From NCBI GenBank assembly GCA_949282965.1, contig CASDQW010000078.1, positions 1 through 42,832 of the forward strand: a stretch of DNA of 42,832 nucleotides. Reading direction: 5' to 3'. Positions 9,803-18,500 of this stretch are shown in pieces. Position numbers and translations under genes: made by a program. The DNA is from an uncultured Lentisphaeria bacterium (lineage in GTDB: Bacteria; Verrucomicrobiota; Lentisphaeria; Victivallales; Victivallaceae). Below the pieces are notes generated by a model that was not told where the DNA came from, searched no databases, and was given only the letters and a program-made list of their open reading frames with translations. Positions within the stretch are counted from its first letter, which is position 1, and each line of letters begins with the position of its first letter.

Positions 9803-9838
9803 TAAAGAAAACGGCATTTCCCAATCAAGGAAATGCCG
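9803..9838 (-). terminator. Rho-independent terminator of the small basic protein gene
   Basis: On the minus strand, CGGCATTTCC pairs perfectly with GGAAATGCCG around a seven-base loop, followed by TTTTCTTTA. It lies about 40 bases beyond the stop at 9877. Confidence 0.9.
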
Positions 9839-9876
9839 CAATATCGTCGCTGTTCAGGACAACGAAAGAATGGAAA

Positions 9877-10035
9877 TTACATCCCTTCGATCGCCTTGGT
9901 CTTAGGCAGGCCGAGAACTTTGTCTTCGGGAATCCGGCCTTCTGCGCGGAGAAGGTCAATGCGTTCAAACCGTTTCATGACATTGCGCTGCTTGCGGACT
10001 TTGCCGCCGACGCGAAGACTCGGATGCTGGGACAT
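9877..10035 (-). CDS. PVC-type small basic protein
   Basis: A 52-residue, Lys/Arg-rich protein beginning MSQHPSLRVGGKVRKQRNVM, with KRFERIDLLRAEGRIPEDKV and a conserved-looking LGLPKTK tail. This matches my memory of the small basic protein family of Chlamydiae, Verrucomicrobia and relatives (start MSxHPSL, central RNVLKRxERI, then VxGLPK). That family has been described as resembling a ribosomal protein, but its role is not established. A GAGGTGG site precedes the ATG by five bases. It is a monocistronic unit with its own promoter and a perfect terminator, as expected of a highly expressed housekeeping gene. It is the best phylogenetic marker in the window. Confidence 0.85.
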   Translation of the reverse strand: MSQHPSLRVGGKVRKQRNVMKRFERIDLLRAEGRIPEDKVLGLPKTKAIEGM

Positions 10036-10084
10036 GATGCCACCTCTTTATGTTATTTTGTTGTATACAGCGAATGAATATTCA

Positions 10085-10115
10085 TTAATATGCATTTCCA
10101 TTGTAGATTCGTCAA
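10085..10115 (-). promoter_or_regulatory. Promoter of the small basic protein gene
   Basis: On the minus strand TTGACG is followed at 17 bases by CATATT (or at 19 bases by TATTAA) in AT-rich DNA. The leader to the ATG at 10035 would be about 45 bases. Confidence 0.55.
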
Positions 10116-10191
10116 GCCGGATATGAGAGATTTTTCCGCTTTTTTTCTTTTTTTGCTTGCATTTTGCAGCGATGGCGGCAACCTTTCTGCC

Positions 10192-11631
10192 ATGAAGAAG
10201 ATATTGCTGTTATTACTCTGGCTGCTGGGTGCTTTCCGGATGTCCGTCTGGTCCGGAGAGGTGCTGATTCTCGCTACTTCCGATATGCATGGCGCCATGG
10301 AAAACATGAACCGGTTGCGACCGGTGATCGAGCGGGAACGGCAACGCGCAGGAGGCGAGAACCATGTGCTCCTGGTGGATGCCGGAGACACTTTGCAGGG
10401 CAGTTACTGGGCTGCGTATGAGGCCGGGGCTCTGCCAATGGCCATGCTGCGGGCGATGCATTATGATTTCTGGGTACCGGGAAATCATGATTTTGAACAG
10501 GTTCCCTGGCGTTTTCATGAATTTCCCGGCGTGGTGCTGGGGGCGAACTGGCGCAGCCGCGACTTTCAGCCGGTGCCGTGGCAGATGGTAACGCGCGATG
10601 GCGTCAAAATTGCCGTCATCGGGTTGGCCGAGGGACAATTGATCAACCGGCTGCTGCCGGATACTCTGATATGGGAATCTCCGGAAGCTGCTTTGCAGCG
10701 AGTATTGCCGGAAGTGCGCGCGGCCGGCCCCGATGTGGTAGTGCTCGTGCAGCATGACGGAGAATATTTCCGGGGCGGCAATCTGTATCGGCGTCTGCGG
10801 GCGTTTCCGGAGATTGATCTGGTGATCGGGGCGCATACGCACCAGAAAAATGCGGGGGTACGTGTCGGCGAATCCTGGTTCGTGCAGCCCGGTAGTCATG
10901 CGGAGGTGGTGGCCGCCATCCGTATTGACTTTGATGAACGGGAAAGAGTGGTGCGGCGCATCACCTCGGAACTGCTGCGGCCCACTCCGGGTGCAACGGA
11001 GCCGGCTTATCCCAGGGACGTTGCGGTCGGGATGCGGCAGCTCGAAAGGCTGGGCGATGTCCCGGTTGGGCGGGCGGAAACGGCATTGAAGGAACCGGAG
11101 AAAAGGCGAATGGAGGGCGCGTTAGCGGCATTGATCGGGCGTGCCATGATGCGAACCGGGGCCGCGGATGCGGCAATTTACGCATATCGCTCCCGGCGGA
11201 GGACGTATCCGGAAATGCTGACTGAAAAGAATTTATACCGGTTGTTTCCATTTGAAAACAACATCTGTACGGTGGCCTTGACGCCGGAAGAACTGCGGAC
11301 TGTACTGGCGGAAGAATCCCGGCTGTTGCGTCGAGATCGGGCGCGCACAGTGTTGCTTGCGGGGATTCAGGCAGATATAACGACTCGTGGTGAAATGACT
11401 CTGCGACAGCTGCCGCCGCCCCGCCGGGATGGCCGCATCCGGTTGGCGGTAACGGATTATTATCTGGCAGGGAGCGGGGGGCTGACCATGGCACTGCGGC
11501 ATCTGATCGAACAGGGAGCTTCGTATGAGACCAGTGGTATCCCTATCCGGGAAGCCGTTAGAAAAGAACTTCTCCCGCCGCTGAAAAGGTCTGCCGCCGG
11601 TCAGGATGCAGAAAAAAAAAGAAGGCTTTGA
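10192..11631 (+). CDS. Secreted 5'-nucleotidase/metallophosphatase (UshA-like)
   Basis: A 479-residue exported two-domain enzyme. It starts MKKILLLLLWLLGAF, a signal peptide. The N-terminal calcineurin-like phosphatase domain has TSDMHG (residues 30-34), DAGDTLQG (63-70), GNHD (97-100), then VQHDGEY and GAHTHQKN for the dinuclear metal site. The C-terminal 5'-nucleotidase domain has YRLFPFENNICTVALT and the substrate motif YYLAGSGGLTMAL. It probably dephosphorylates nucleotides outside the cytoplasm for salvage. In-frame starts at 10090 and 10123 exist. 10192 is chosen because it places the signal peptide at the N-terminus, but no good ribosome site precedes any of them. The terminator hairpin overlaps its stop codon. 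Confidence 0.88.
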   Translation: MKKILLLLLWLLGAFRMSVWSGEVLILATSDMHGAMENMNRLRPVIERERQRAGGENHVLLVDAGDTLQGSYWAAYEAGALPMAMLRAMHYDFWVPGNHDFEQVPWRFHEFPGVVLGANWRSRDFQPVPWQMVTRDGVKIAVIGLAEGQLINRLLPDTLIWESPEAALQRVLPEVRAAGPDVVVLVQHDGEYFRGGNLYRRLRAFPEIDLVIGAHTHQKNAGVRVGESWFVQPGSHAEVVAAIRIDFDERERVVRRITSELLRPTPGATEPAYPRDVAVGMRQLERLGDVPVGRAETALKEPEKRRMEGALAALIGRAMMRTGAADAAIYAYRSRRRTYPEMLTEKNLYRLFPFENNICTVALTPEELRTVLAEESRLLRRDRARTVLLAGIQADITTRGEMTLRQLPPPRRDGRIRLAVTDYYLAGSGGLTMALRHLIEQGASYETSGIPIREAVRKELLPPLKRSAAGQDAEKKRRL

Positions 11632-11640
11632 GGCCTTCTC
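11612..11640. terminator. Bidirectional terminator between the nucleotidase and repeat-protein genes
   Basis: GAAGGC (11621..11626) pairs with GCCTTC (11633..11638). The plus strand is followed by TCTTTT and the minus strand by nine T residues, so it ends both convergent genes. The nucleotidase TGA (11629..11631) lies in the loop. Confidence 0.85.
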
Positions 11641-11670
11641 TTTTGCCGAACACGCAACCGTAAAAAAGGG

Positions 11671-12696
11671 TTATTTTACGGCATCGGAAAGAATCGGAAG
11701 ACGGATTTCCGTGCCGATGCGTTCCGATTCATGGATATTGAGATATTGCACGGAGGTAATAACCGCCGTAGCAATCAGCAACAGCAAGGTCAGAACCGCC
11801 AGTACCGTGTAAACGGGGGACGGGGCATGGACGCTCTTCTTTTTGAATTTCACGCCGTCGGAGAGGCCCAGTTCTTCCATCTGGTCCAGTGCGCTCTGCG
11901 GCATGCTCTTTTCCTTGTCGTCCTTTTTCAGGGCAAGACCACCGTCCGCTTCCTTCGCCGGTTCAGCAGCCGCCGGAGCGGGCGCGGGGGCCGGGGCGGG
12001 AGCCGCTTTGACCACGGCGGGGCGAGCCATTCTGACGGTCGGCTTTTCGGTTGCCGCCTGAGGCGCGACAGGAGCCGGCCGCTGCATTTTGACGGTATTG
12101 TCTTCGTCCATTGCCGCCTCGATGCTGGCGCCGGGTTTCGCCGGAGCATCCACCTTCTGCACTTTGACGGTTTCATCATTGTCGGCGGAAATCGCCGTCT
12201 GAATGCTGGCTGCCGGTTTGGCCGGGGCTACTTTCTGAACCTTGACGGTTTCGTCATCGCTGCTTTCTTCCGGGGGATTCAGCACGACGGTCTGTTTGGC
12301 CGCCAACGTCGGATCCACCGGCGTGTGCCGTGCCGGCGTCGGTTTGAGCATGACGACCTTGCGGGTCTGCGTGCCGGTGGCGCTTGAAGCCGCCGCCGGA
12401 GCCGCCGCCTGTTTCGCCGCATCAATATTGATGGGGTGCTTTTCCGAGACCGGCATGACCGGTTTCAGCTTGATGGTCTTGCGGGTCTGGGTGTCGGACA
12501 GAACGTCCAGATTGCCGGTATCGGTATCGCGTCCGCTCAACGGATCGGCGATCGGTGAAGATTTCGATGCTCCGGGATTCATGCCGGACGGTATCGGTGC
12601 GACCGGTGCTTTCAGCTTCACGGTTTTGCGGGTCTGGGTATTTTCCGCATCGGCGGAGGCATTCCCGGAAACCGGGGTTTTATCCAAGTCAGCCAT
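11671..12696 (-). CDS. Tail-anchored protein with TRKTVKLK-type repeats, unknown function
   Basis: A 341-residue protein with no signal peptide. Residues 1-230 carry eight degenerate repeats: TQTRKTVKLK (20-29), TQTRKTIKLK (69-78), TQTRKVVMLK (109-118), KQTVVLN (134-140), ETVKVQK (149-155 and 175-181), NTVKMQR (200-206) and PTVRMAR (219-225), spaced by Ala/Pro/Asp-rich linkers. An Ala-Pro run (about 231-245) and a Lys-rich segment (about 257-290) follow. One transmembrane helix (about 295-317) ends in a 20-residue tail. The likely topology is a flexible cytoplasmic repeat region anchored at the C-terminus. The repeats alternate basic and beta-branched residues and could bind a partner, with TRKT threonines as possible phosphorylation sites (inference). 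The TPR-protein gene lies 153 bases upstream. Confidence 0.75.
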   Translation of the reverse strand: MADLDKTPVSGNASADAENTQTRKTVKLKAPVAPIPSGMNPGASKSSPIADPLSGRDTDTGNLDVLSDTQTRKTIKLKPVMPVSEKHPINIDAAKQAAAPAAASSATGTQTRKVVMLKPTPARHTPVDPTLAAKQTVVLNPPEESSDDETVKVQKVAPAKPAASIQTAISADNDETVKVQKVDAPAKPGASIEAAMDEDNTVKMQRPAPVAPQAATEKPTVRMARPAVVKAAPAPAPAPAPAAAEPAKEADGGLALKKDDKEKSMPQSALDQMEELGLSDGVKFKKKSVHAPSPVYTVLAVLTLLLLIATAVITSVQYLNIHESERIGTEIRLPILSDAVK

Positions 12697-12849
12697 TTCG
12701 TTCCCTTTCGCTCGAATATTTTATATTGGAAAATCCATACATACAAGCACAATTCAATGTAAACCGGAAATTCAGGAATTGCAACAATGAAAAGGTTTCC
12801 CCGAATAAAAAATACGGGTTTTTTTCATATTTTTCCGATTTTAGCTGCT

Positions 12850-14235
12850 TCAACCCTGTTTCTGACGGTTGTAATACTGCTGAATGCGGTCTGCCACATC
12901 CAGGAAATTGGCCTGATTCTGATAAATTTCCTTGTATTTTTCGATGGCCGCTTCCTCGTTGCCGGATTCTTCCAGCGTGGTGGCCAGATAGTACAGCGTT
13001 TCCAGTTTGGTCTTGTCCATGCGGTCCATTTCCGACAGCGCGCCTTCGAGCTGTTCGACCGCCATGTCGTACTGCTTGTTGGCGGCGAAGCAACGGCCCA
13101 GATACACCATGCAGGCCAGCCGGCGCTGCGGACTGCGGCGGGCCACCTGGAAATATGCGATCGCGTCATTGACTTTGCCGTTGGCAAACAGCAGTTCCGC
13201 CAGTTCAAAATTGAGCTGTGCATCGTTGGGATAGTTCTGGGCGCGTTCCAGGGCGCGCTGCATCCGATAGGCATCCCGTTGGGCTTCGAGGTCGGCAATC
13301 TGCTGCTTGGCCGCTTCGCCGGCGTCGGGATTTTCCCGGATCTGCCGGATCTGTTTGTTGTAACGGGCGACGACGGCTTCTTCGATGCTTTTGTCCAGCA
13401 GCGGGTCCATGGTGCCGAGGGTCTTCACCACTTTTTCAAGTTCGGCGATGGCGGCGTCGTAATCTTCCATGATCATATAGGCGTCGGCCAGTTTGCGGCG
13501 GATGTCGATGGAATCGTTTTCCTTGAGGTCTTCCTGGAATTTTTCCACCAGCAGTTTCGCCTGATCGGCATCGTGAATGGTCCCGTCGATCAGCTGTTGG
13601 GCAACAGCGGCCTTGGCGTCCACGGTCTTTTCCTGGGTTGTGCCGCTTTCTTCCCACTTGCCTTTTTCCATACTGGCCAGGGCCAGTGCGGCACGCAGTT
13701 CCGACTGCGTGTTCATGTCATTGGGATACCGTGCGGCGATTTCCTGGATGATTCTCAAGGCTTCCCGGGCCTGATTGTTGGACTGCATGCAACGGGCCAG
13801 TTTCCAGGCATTGGCTTCATTTTTCGGGTGAAATTCCCGGATCAGGCTCAGCGCATCGACGGCGATGAACATGGCGCCGGCGTTTTCCGCAGCTTCCGCC
13901 AGTGCGTTCAGAACGGGCGGATTGTCGAGCGATTTGGCCAGAACGTCTTCGCACAAGGCCATGGCGGCGAGCGGGTCCCGGTTGGTGAGCGCTTTGATTT
14001 TCGCCAGCTTGAAGCTGGAACTGATCTGCGCCATGAGTTTGGTGAAGAATCCATCGGTCATGGATTTGCGTCGTTCCAGGCCGCGGAGTTTTTCCCGGGC
14101 GTTGATGAAGGCCGGTTCCTCTTTGATGGCTTCTTTCAGCAAAGCGATCTGCGTGTCGAGGTCGCGGGTTCGGTTGGCACGGCTGTAAGCTTCCCGGATG
14201 GCGGGAGGCACGTTCTGAATCGTTTTCTTTTCCAT
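12850..14235 (-). CDS. TPR-repeat protein
   Basis: A 461-residue, mostly helical, soluble protein without signal peptide. TPR-like units (A..A..L....P pattern) recur through it, for example EDVLAKSLDNPPVLNALAEA, IIQEIAARYPNDMNTQSELR and the last repeats before residue 461 (EEAAIEKYKEIYQNQANFLD). The N-terminal part DLDTQIALLKEAIKEEPAFI precedes a short basic linker. The function is unknown, and TPRs normally act as protein-binding scaffolds. The start at 14235 follows AGGA in TATAGGACCATG. Longer in-frame readings extend into the structured region upstream and are not favoured. Neighbours are a repeat protein downstream and a zinc-ribbon membrane protein upstream. Confidence 0.85.
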   Translation of the reverse strand: MEKKTIQNVPPAIREAYSRANRTRDLDTQIALLKEAIKEEPAFINAREKLRGLERRKSMTDGFFTKLMAQISSSFKLAKIKALTNRDPLAAMALCEDVLAKSLDNPPVLNALAEAAENAGAMFIAVDALSLIREFHPKNEANAWKLARCMQSNNQAREALRIIQEIAARYPNDMNTQSELRAALALASMEKGKWEESGTTQEKTVDAKAAVAQQLIDGTIHDADQAKLLVEKFQEDLKENDSIDIRRKLADAYMIMEDYDAAIAELEKVVKTLGTMDPLLDKSIEEAVVARYNKQIRQIRENPDAGEAAKQQIADLEAQRDAYRMQRALERAQNYPNDAQLNFELAELLFANGKVNDAIAYFQVARRSPQRRLACMVYLGRCFAANKQYDMAVEQLEGALSEMDRMDKTKLETLYYLATTLEESGNEEAAIEKYKEIYQNQANFLDVADRIQQYYNRQKQG

Positions 14236-14269
14236 GGTCCTATATCCGTAATTCGTTAGAATGATTTGC

Positions 14270-14472
14270 TGAAAACGGAGTCCGGACTGTGTCTTGTTGT
14301 TCGCTGCCGGAGAACAGCGCAACTGCCGGACGCGGACCGAGTGCATTCGGCAGAAGCGGAATTTTTTCCGGTGTTGACACCAACCATGTTTCCTGTTCGA
14401 TTCCGTGGTGACAACAGCCGCGGGCAACCGGCAGGGCCGCCCAACCCGGAATCGGAACCCGGACTCCTTTCA
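14270..14472 (-). ncRNA. Candidate structured RNA or long structured leader (6S-like outline)
   Basis: The 317-base gap between two genes contains an RNA-like fold. TGAAA-GGAGTCCGG near 14472 pairs with CCGGACTCC-GT-TTTCA near 14270, about 14 base pairs closing some 175 bases. Inside, CTGCCGG can pair with a downstream CCGGCAG, leaving two unpaired flanks of about 20 bases, and small hairpins are possible (GGTG-TCAA-CACC and CGGAA-AAAA-TTCCG). A rod with a central bubble and a length near 200 resembles 6S RNA, but no diagnostic sequence was recognised. Because the structure is self-complementary, the strand is uncertain. Minus is chosen because of a promoter-like pair upstream and the flanking genes. 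It could also be a leader of the TPR mRNA, or a 77-codon gene (14240..14473). Confidence 0.4.
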
Positions 14473-14507
14473 TTGGTCCCTGGGGTTGATCGTTTTAATG
14501 ATGTTAC

Positions 14508-14535
14508 CTTATACTCAAAACAGCTTTTTTTCAAG
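14508..14535 (-). promoter_or_regulatory. Candidate promoter for the structured RNA and TPR gene
   Basis: On the minus strand CTTGAA and TATAAG are 16 bases apart in AT-rich DNA. A start near 14501 would include the whole structured region in the transcript. Confidence 0.35.
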
Positions 14536-14552
14536 TGTTGTGAATGATTTTT

Positions 14553-15359
14553 TCACTTTCCATCCTCAGCGAAGGTGAGGGTGAAGTGTTCATTCTGCCC
14601 CTGCCGCAGCTGCATGCGGCCGCCGCGGACCCGGGCCAGCCAGGCCGACAACTCTTCTTCGGGGTTGAGCGTCCGCAGAATCCGGATGGCCAGCGGGCGC
14701 ATCAAAGATTGCGGAATGGCGAGGTTGCCGAGGCGGAAACGTTCAATTTCAAAATTCCCTTCTTTTTCCCGATTGCCCTGAAAAATGGCGCTCAGACGCC
14801 AGCGCACCTTGCCGTAGATTCTGCCGGTCAAGGCAAATTCAAAGCGGTTGTCGCCGTATTTTTCAACTGCGGCCCGACCATTCACCTTTTCCGGTTCAGG
14901 GGCTTCCTTGCCGTTGGCTTTGGCATTGCCACCGGCGGTTTTGGTGGGCGGGAAAAGCAGCTGGTTTGCGACCACGCAGGCGGAGTCCGGAGTGAAGGCC
15001 ACCGGATTCTCATCTCGTTTCATGGCGGCGAGCGCCTTTGCCGCCTCCTTATGAGTGGCGTCGCTCTGGGGAATGTCGCTGTAATCCGGCCATCCCATGG
15101 GGGCGAAAATCAGAAACAGAATGAAACCACCGCCCAGCACCAGCACCACTGCCACGACGGAAAGCACCAGTTTGATTTTTTTCAAAATCCAGCGGACGAG
15201 CCGGAACGGCGCGGAAGCAATACGACTGAAAACTCCTTGTTCCTTCAAGCGGTTGAACAATCGGTTTTCGGCATGATCCAGTTGTACGCCGCAACTGGAG
15301 CAGACGACGGCCTCCGCCTTGTTGGGCGCGCCGCATTCCTGGCAGATGGTCTGACGCAT
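14553..15359 (-). CDS. Zinc-ribbon membrane protein of unknown function
   Basis: A 268-residue protein with an N-terminal zinc ribbon (Cys6, Cys9, Cys20, Cys23, in CQECG and CSSCG), a basic amphipathic stretch (about 45-63), and a single transmembrane helix (about 63-86, SVVAVVLVLGGGFILFLIF). The remaining 180 residues are probably extracytoplasmic and contain GRIYGKVRWRLSAIF and other beta-rich segments, with no domain recognised. The ribbon would face the cytoplasm. The start follows AAGGAGTGAG. It is transcribed toward the structured RNA and TPR gene. Zinc-ribbon plus membrane-anchor proteins are often adaptors or sensors, but this one cannot be assigned. Confidence 0.8.
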   Translation of the reverse strand: MRQTICQECGAPNKAEAVVCSSCGVQLDHAENRLFNRLKEQGVFSRIASAPFRLVRWILKKIKLVLSVVAVVLVLGGGFILFLIFAPMGWPDYSDIPQSDATHKEAAKALAAMKRDENPVAFTPDSACVVANQLLFPPTKTAGGNAKANGKEAPEPEKVNGRAAVEKYGDNRFEFALTGRIYGKVRWRLSAIFQGNREKEGNFEIERFRLGNLAIPQSLMRPLAIRILRTLNPEEELSAWLARVRGGRMQLRQGQNEHFTLTFAEDGK

Positions 15360-15509
15360 CTTTGACTCACTCCTTCCATCGGCATTCCGGACTCCGCGCC
15401 GTCCGGTTGCGGGCGGAAGGCGGAACGTTTTGTTATTGGGCCTGTGCCGCGCCTTCGCGAATACCGCGGAGGCCTATTTTCACGGGAATGCGTCCGCTGC
15501 CGTGTGGCG

Positions 15510-18500
15510 TCAACTCAAAAGGAATTGCAGTTCCTCGATAGACAGCTTGTTGGCGGCCGCATTCGGATTATCAATGACATGATCGAAAATTTCCTGTTTC
15601 TGCTCCTGCAGACTCAGGATTTTTTCTTCAATGGAATCCTTGACCAGCAGTTTCAAACTGGAGACCGGGCGGGTCTGACCGATCCGGTGCGTCCGGTCCG
15701 TGGCCTGAAGTTCCACCGCGGGATTCCACCATGGATCGCAGATGATGACCGTATCGGCGGAGGTCAAGTTCAAGCCGGTGCCTCCGGCTTTCAGGCTGAG
15801 TAGAAACAGCGGAATGTCCGGATCACTGTTGAAGTGGTCGACCCGGGCCTGACGGTTGCGGGTGGCTCCATCCAGATATTCATAACGGATGGCCTCCGCG
15901 TCCAGCCATTCGGTAATTTTCCCGAGTAGGGTGGTAAACTGGCTGAAGAGCAGCAGTTTGTGGCCACTGTCAATATGTTCAAGTACCAGTTCCTGAAGCA
16001 GTTCGAATTTGGCGGACGGTATCTGGTGCGCCGCGGGATCGGGCAGGAGGCCCGGATGACAGCAGATCTGGCGAAGCCGCAACAGCGTGGTAAAAATTTT
16101 CGTATTTGCCCGGGGATCTCCCTGGGCCAGGCGGGAGAGCTGCTGCCAGCCGGATTCCCGTACCGATTCATACAGCTGCCGCTGTCTGGAATCCATGACG
16201 CAGAAGAGCATTCGTTCCTGTTTCGGCGGCAGTTCCTGACCGACTTCCGCTTTGGTACGGCGTTTCAGGAACGGGGCGACGCGGGCGGCGAGATCTTCCT
16301 GCAGCGCCCGGTTTTCCCGGATATCCGCGTAATAATGGCGGAAGGCGTTGAATGTACCGAGCATGCCGGGATGCAGAAAATCGAAAATGCTCCACAGATC
16401 CTCGGTGGAGTTTTCCAGCGGGGTCCCGGTCAGTACGATTCGGTGATCCGCTCCGATGGCCTTGCAGCTCTGAGCATTGACGGTGCCCGGATTTTTGATA
16501 TGCTGTGCCTCGTCGAGAATCAGGTAGCTGAAATGGTGTTTTTTCAGGTGTTCCGCATCCCGGCGCGCGGTGGCATAGGAAGTGATGATCAGGTCATATT
16601 CGCCGGGATTTTCCCAGACGTTTTCGCGACCGGCGCCGGCGAGGGCCGCAACCCGGAAGTCGGGGATGAATTTCCGGCATTCCCGCTCCCAGTTGGTGAC
16701 GAGGCTGGCCGGGCAGATGACCAGCGCCGGCGGGCGCTGCGGGGATTTCCGTGCGGCCAGCAGCGCGAGCAGCTGAATGGTTTTACCCAGGCCCATTTCA
16801 TCGGCGAGAATCACGTTGAATCCGGCATCGGTCATACGGCGGAGCCAATCCAGCCCTTCCTGCTGATAGGGGCGCAACGTTCCCTGAAAAGTGTGCGCAG
16901 GCGGCTCATACGGAGTCGGCAGGGGGACCGCCGCCGTGAACAGTTCCGGCGGTCTGGCGGCCGGCAGCTTTTCCGTCAGATGGAGAAAGTATTGCGCAGA
17001 ATGAAACGGCAGTTCGAACGTGTGTTCCTTTTCCGAAATGGTGCGGAGGATATTTTCCGCTCCCCGCATGAAACCGCGCAGCGGTTCCGTGATGCGCGCC
17101 TGCCTGCCGTCAGCGGTGGAAAAATACATTTTTCCCGCCCGTGCGGCAGCGGAAACCCGCTTGAAAGAGAGGGGCGCTCCGGCGGCATCAAGCGTATATT
17201 CAATCAGATAATGATCCTTGCCGGTGGCGCGTACCCGGCAGGAAAAGTGGATGGCGTTCAAGCCGTTGCCGCCGGCGGCCAGGCGGGCCAGAGGGGCTTC
17301 CAGACAGATGTTGTTGCGGGACGTCATCCACATCGGCAGCAGCCGGTCGAGAAACTCCCCGGCCGCTTCCGGATTTTTCAGGGAAAATACTTTGCCGTTG
17401 CGGCGGAAGCCGAACATTTCCAGTTCATTTTCCAGGCGCAGCTCCGTGCATTCATCCCGCTGCAGAAATTCATCCCCGATGCGGGCGAGGCGGCCGGAAT
17501 CCACCGGGAAAATGTGATTTTCATACAGATAGTGGACCCGCAGATGAAATTGTTTATCCGCGTCGAAGAGCCCGCCCAGCAGGATCTGGCACGGGGCTTT
17601 CCGGACCTCCAGGCTAGTCGCCTGCACCACGGGCAGCGGGAACTGTCCGTCCCGCAGAAATTTTTCCATGCCTTTTCCGGTCAGATCCTGTTCGCCGGTG
17701 CGGAAGAAATTCCGCAGCCAGCCGACATCCACCGTCGCGGGGACGAAGTAATATTCTCCCTGGCGTCCGATCCAGCAACCGGCCCGGCCGGTGATGACCT
17801 TGGCATGGCGGATCGGCAGCAGGGTGTTGCCGACGCGGATGCCGGGAGACAGGCGGCAGGAGTCGGATTCGTTTTTGCGGAGGATAACCGCTTCGCAGGT
17901 TTCACCGTGCACGAAAAGTCTTCGGCCGTCCCGGCGGAAACGTTCAAACCCGATCAGACAGTGAAAAAATTCCGCGGTTTGTTCGGAATTGAGCAGAACG
18001 CTGGAGTTGTCCGGTTCCCCGTTGATGGCGAGGTAACGGATGATCTGCTGATCCTGCAGCGAGAAATCGTCCAGTTTCAGAGAGATGCTCAGCGTCTTTT
18101 CGAAGAAGAGCTGCCGCAGATTATTGACATTGCCGAGGTATTCGCGTTCCGCGTTGCGCAGTCGGACATTGAGGACGGCGTTTTCCCATTTGCTGGGCAC
18201 GTGGGGGAAGGCGGAGGCGGCTTCGAGGGTCAGCTGTGCCGGCGCGTGAGGTTTTTCCCGCGAAGCGAGTGCGTCCAGGCTTTCGTATTTGAGACCGGCG
18301 TATTGGGAAATACCGTCATCAATGGGTTTGTTTTCCTGGTGAAAACGTCCGCAGTACATGATGGCCGCCACGGCATGTTCACAGAGCTTGCCGGAATTTT
18401 CCCGGCAGCTGCACTGCGAAACACCGGGATCGCCGGGGGAAACCTCGGTATGGGCGTAACAATTACGGTCCTGAAACGTTGCGTTGATTCTGCCTTCGGC

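Noticed and set aside
14240..14473. A 77-codon minus-strand reading frame ending four bases before the TPR gene
   Set aside because: It has a possible AGGGA site and operon-like spacing, but its codon choice (TTA, ATA, TCA, ACA) is unlike the neighbours and it coincides with the self-pairing region. Kept as an alternative in the RNA entry.
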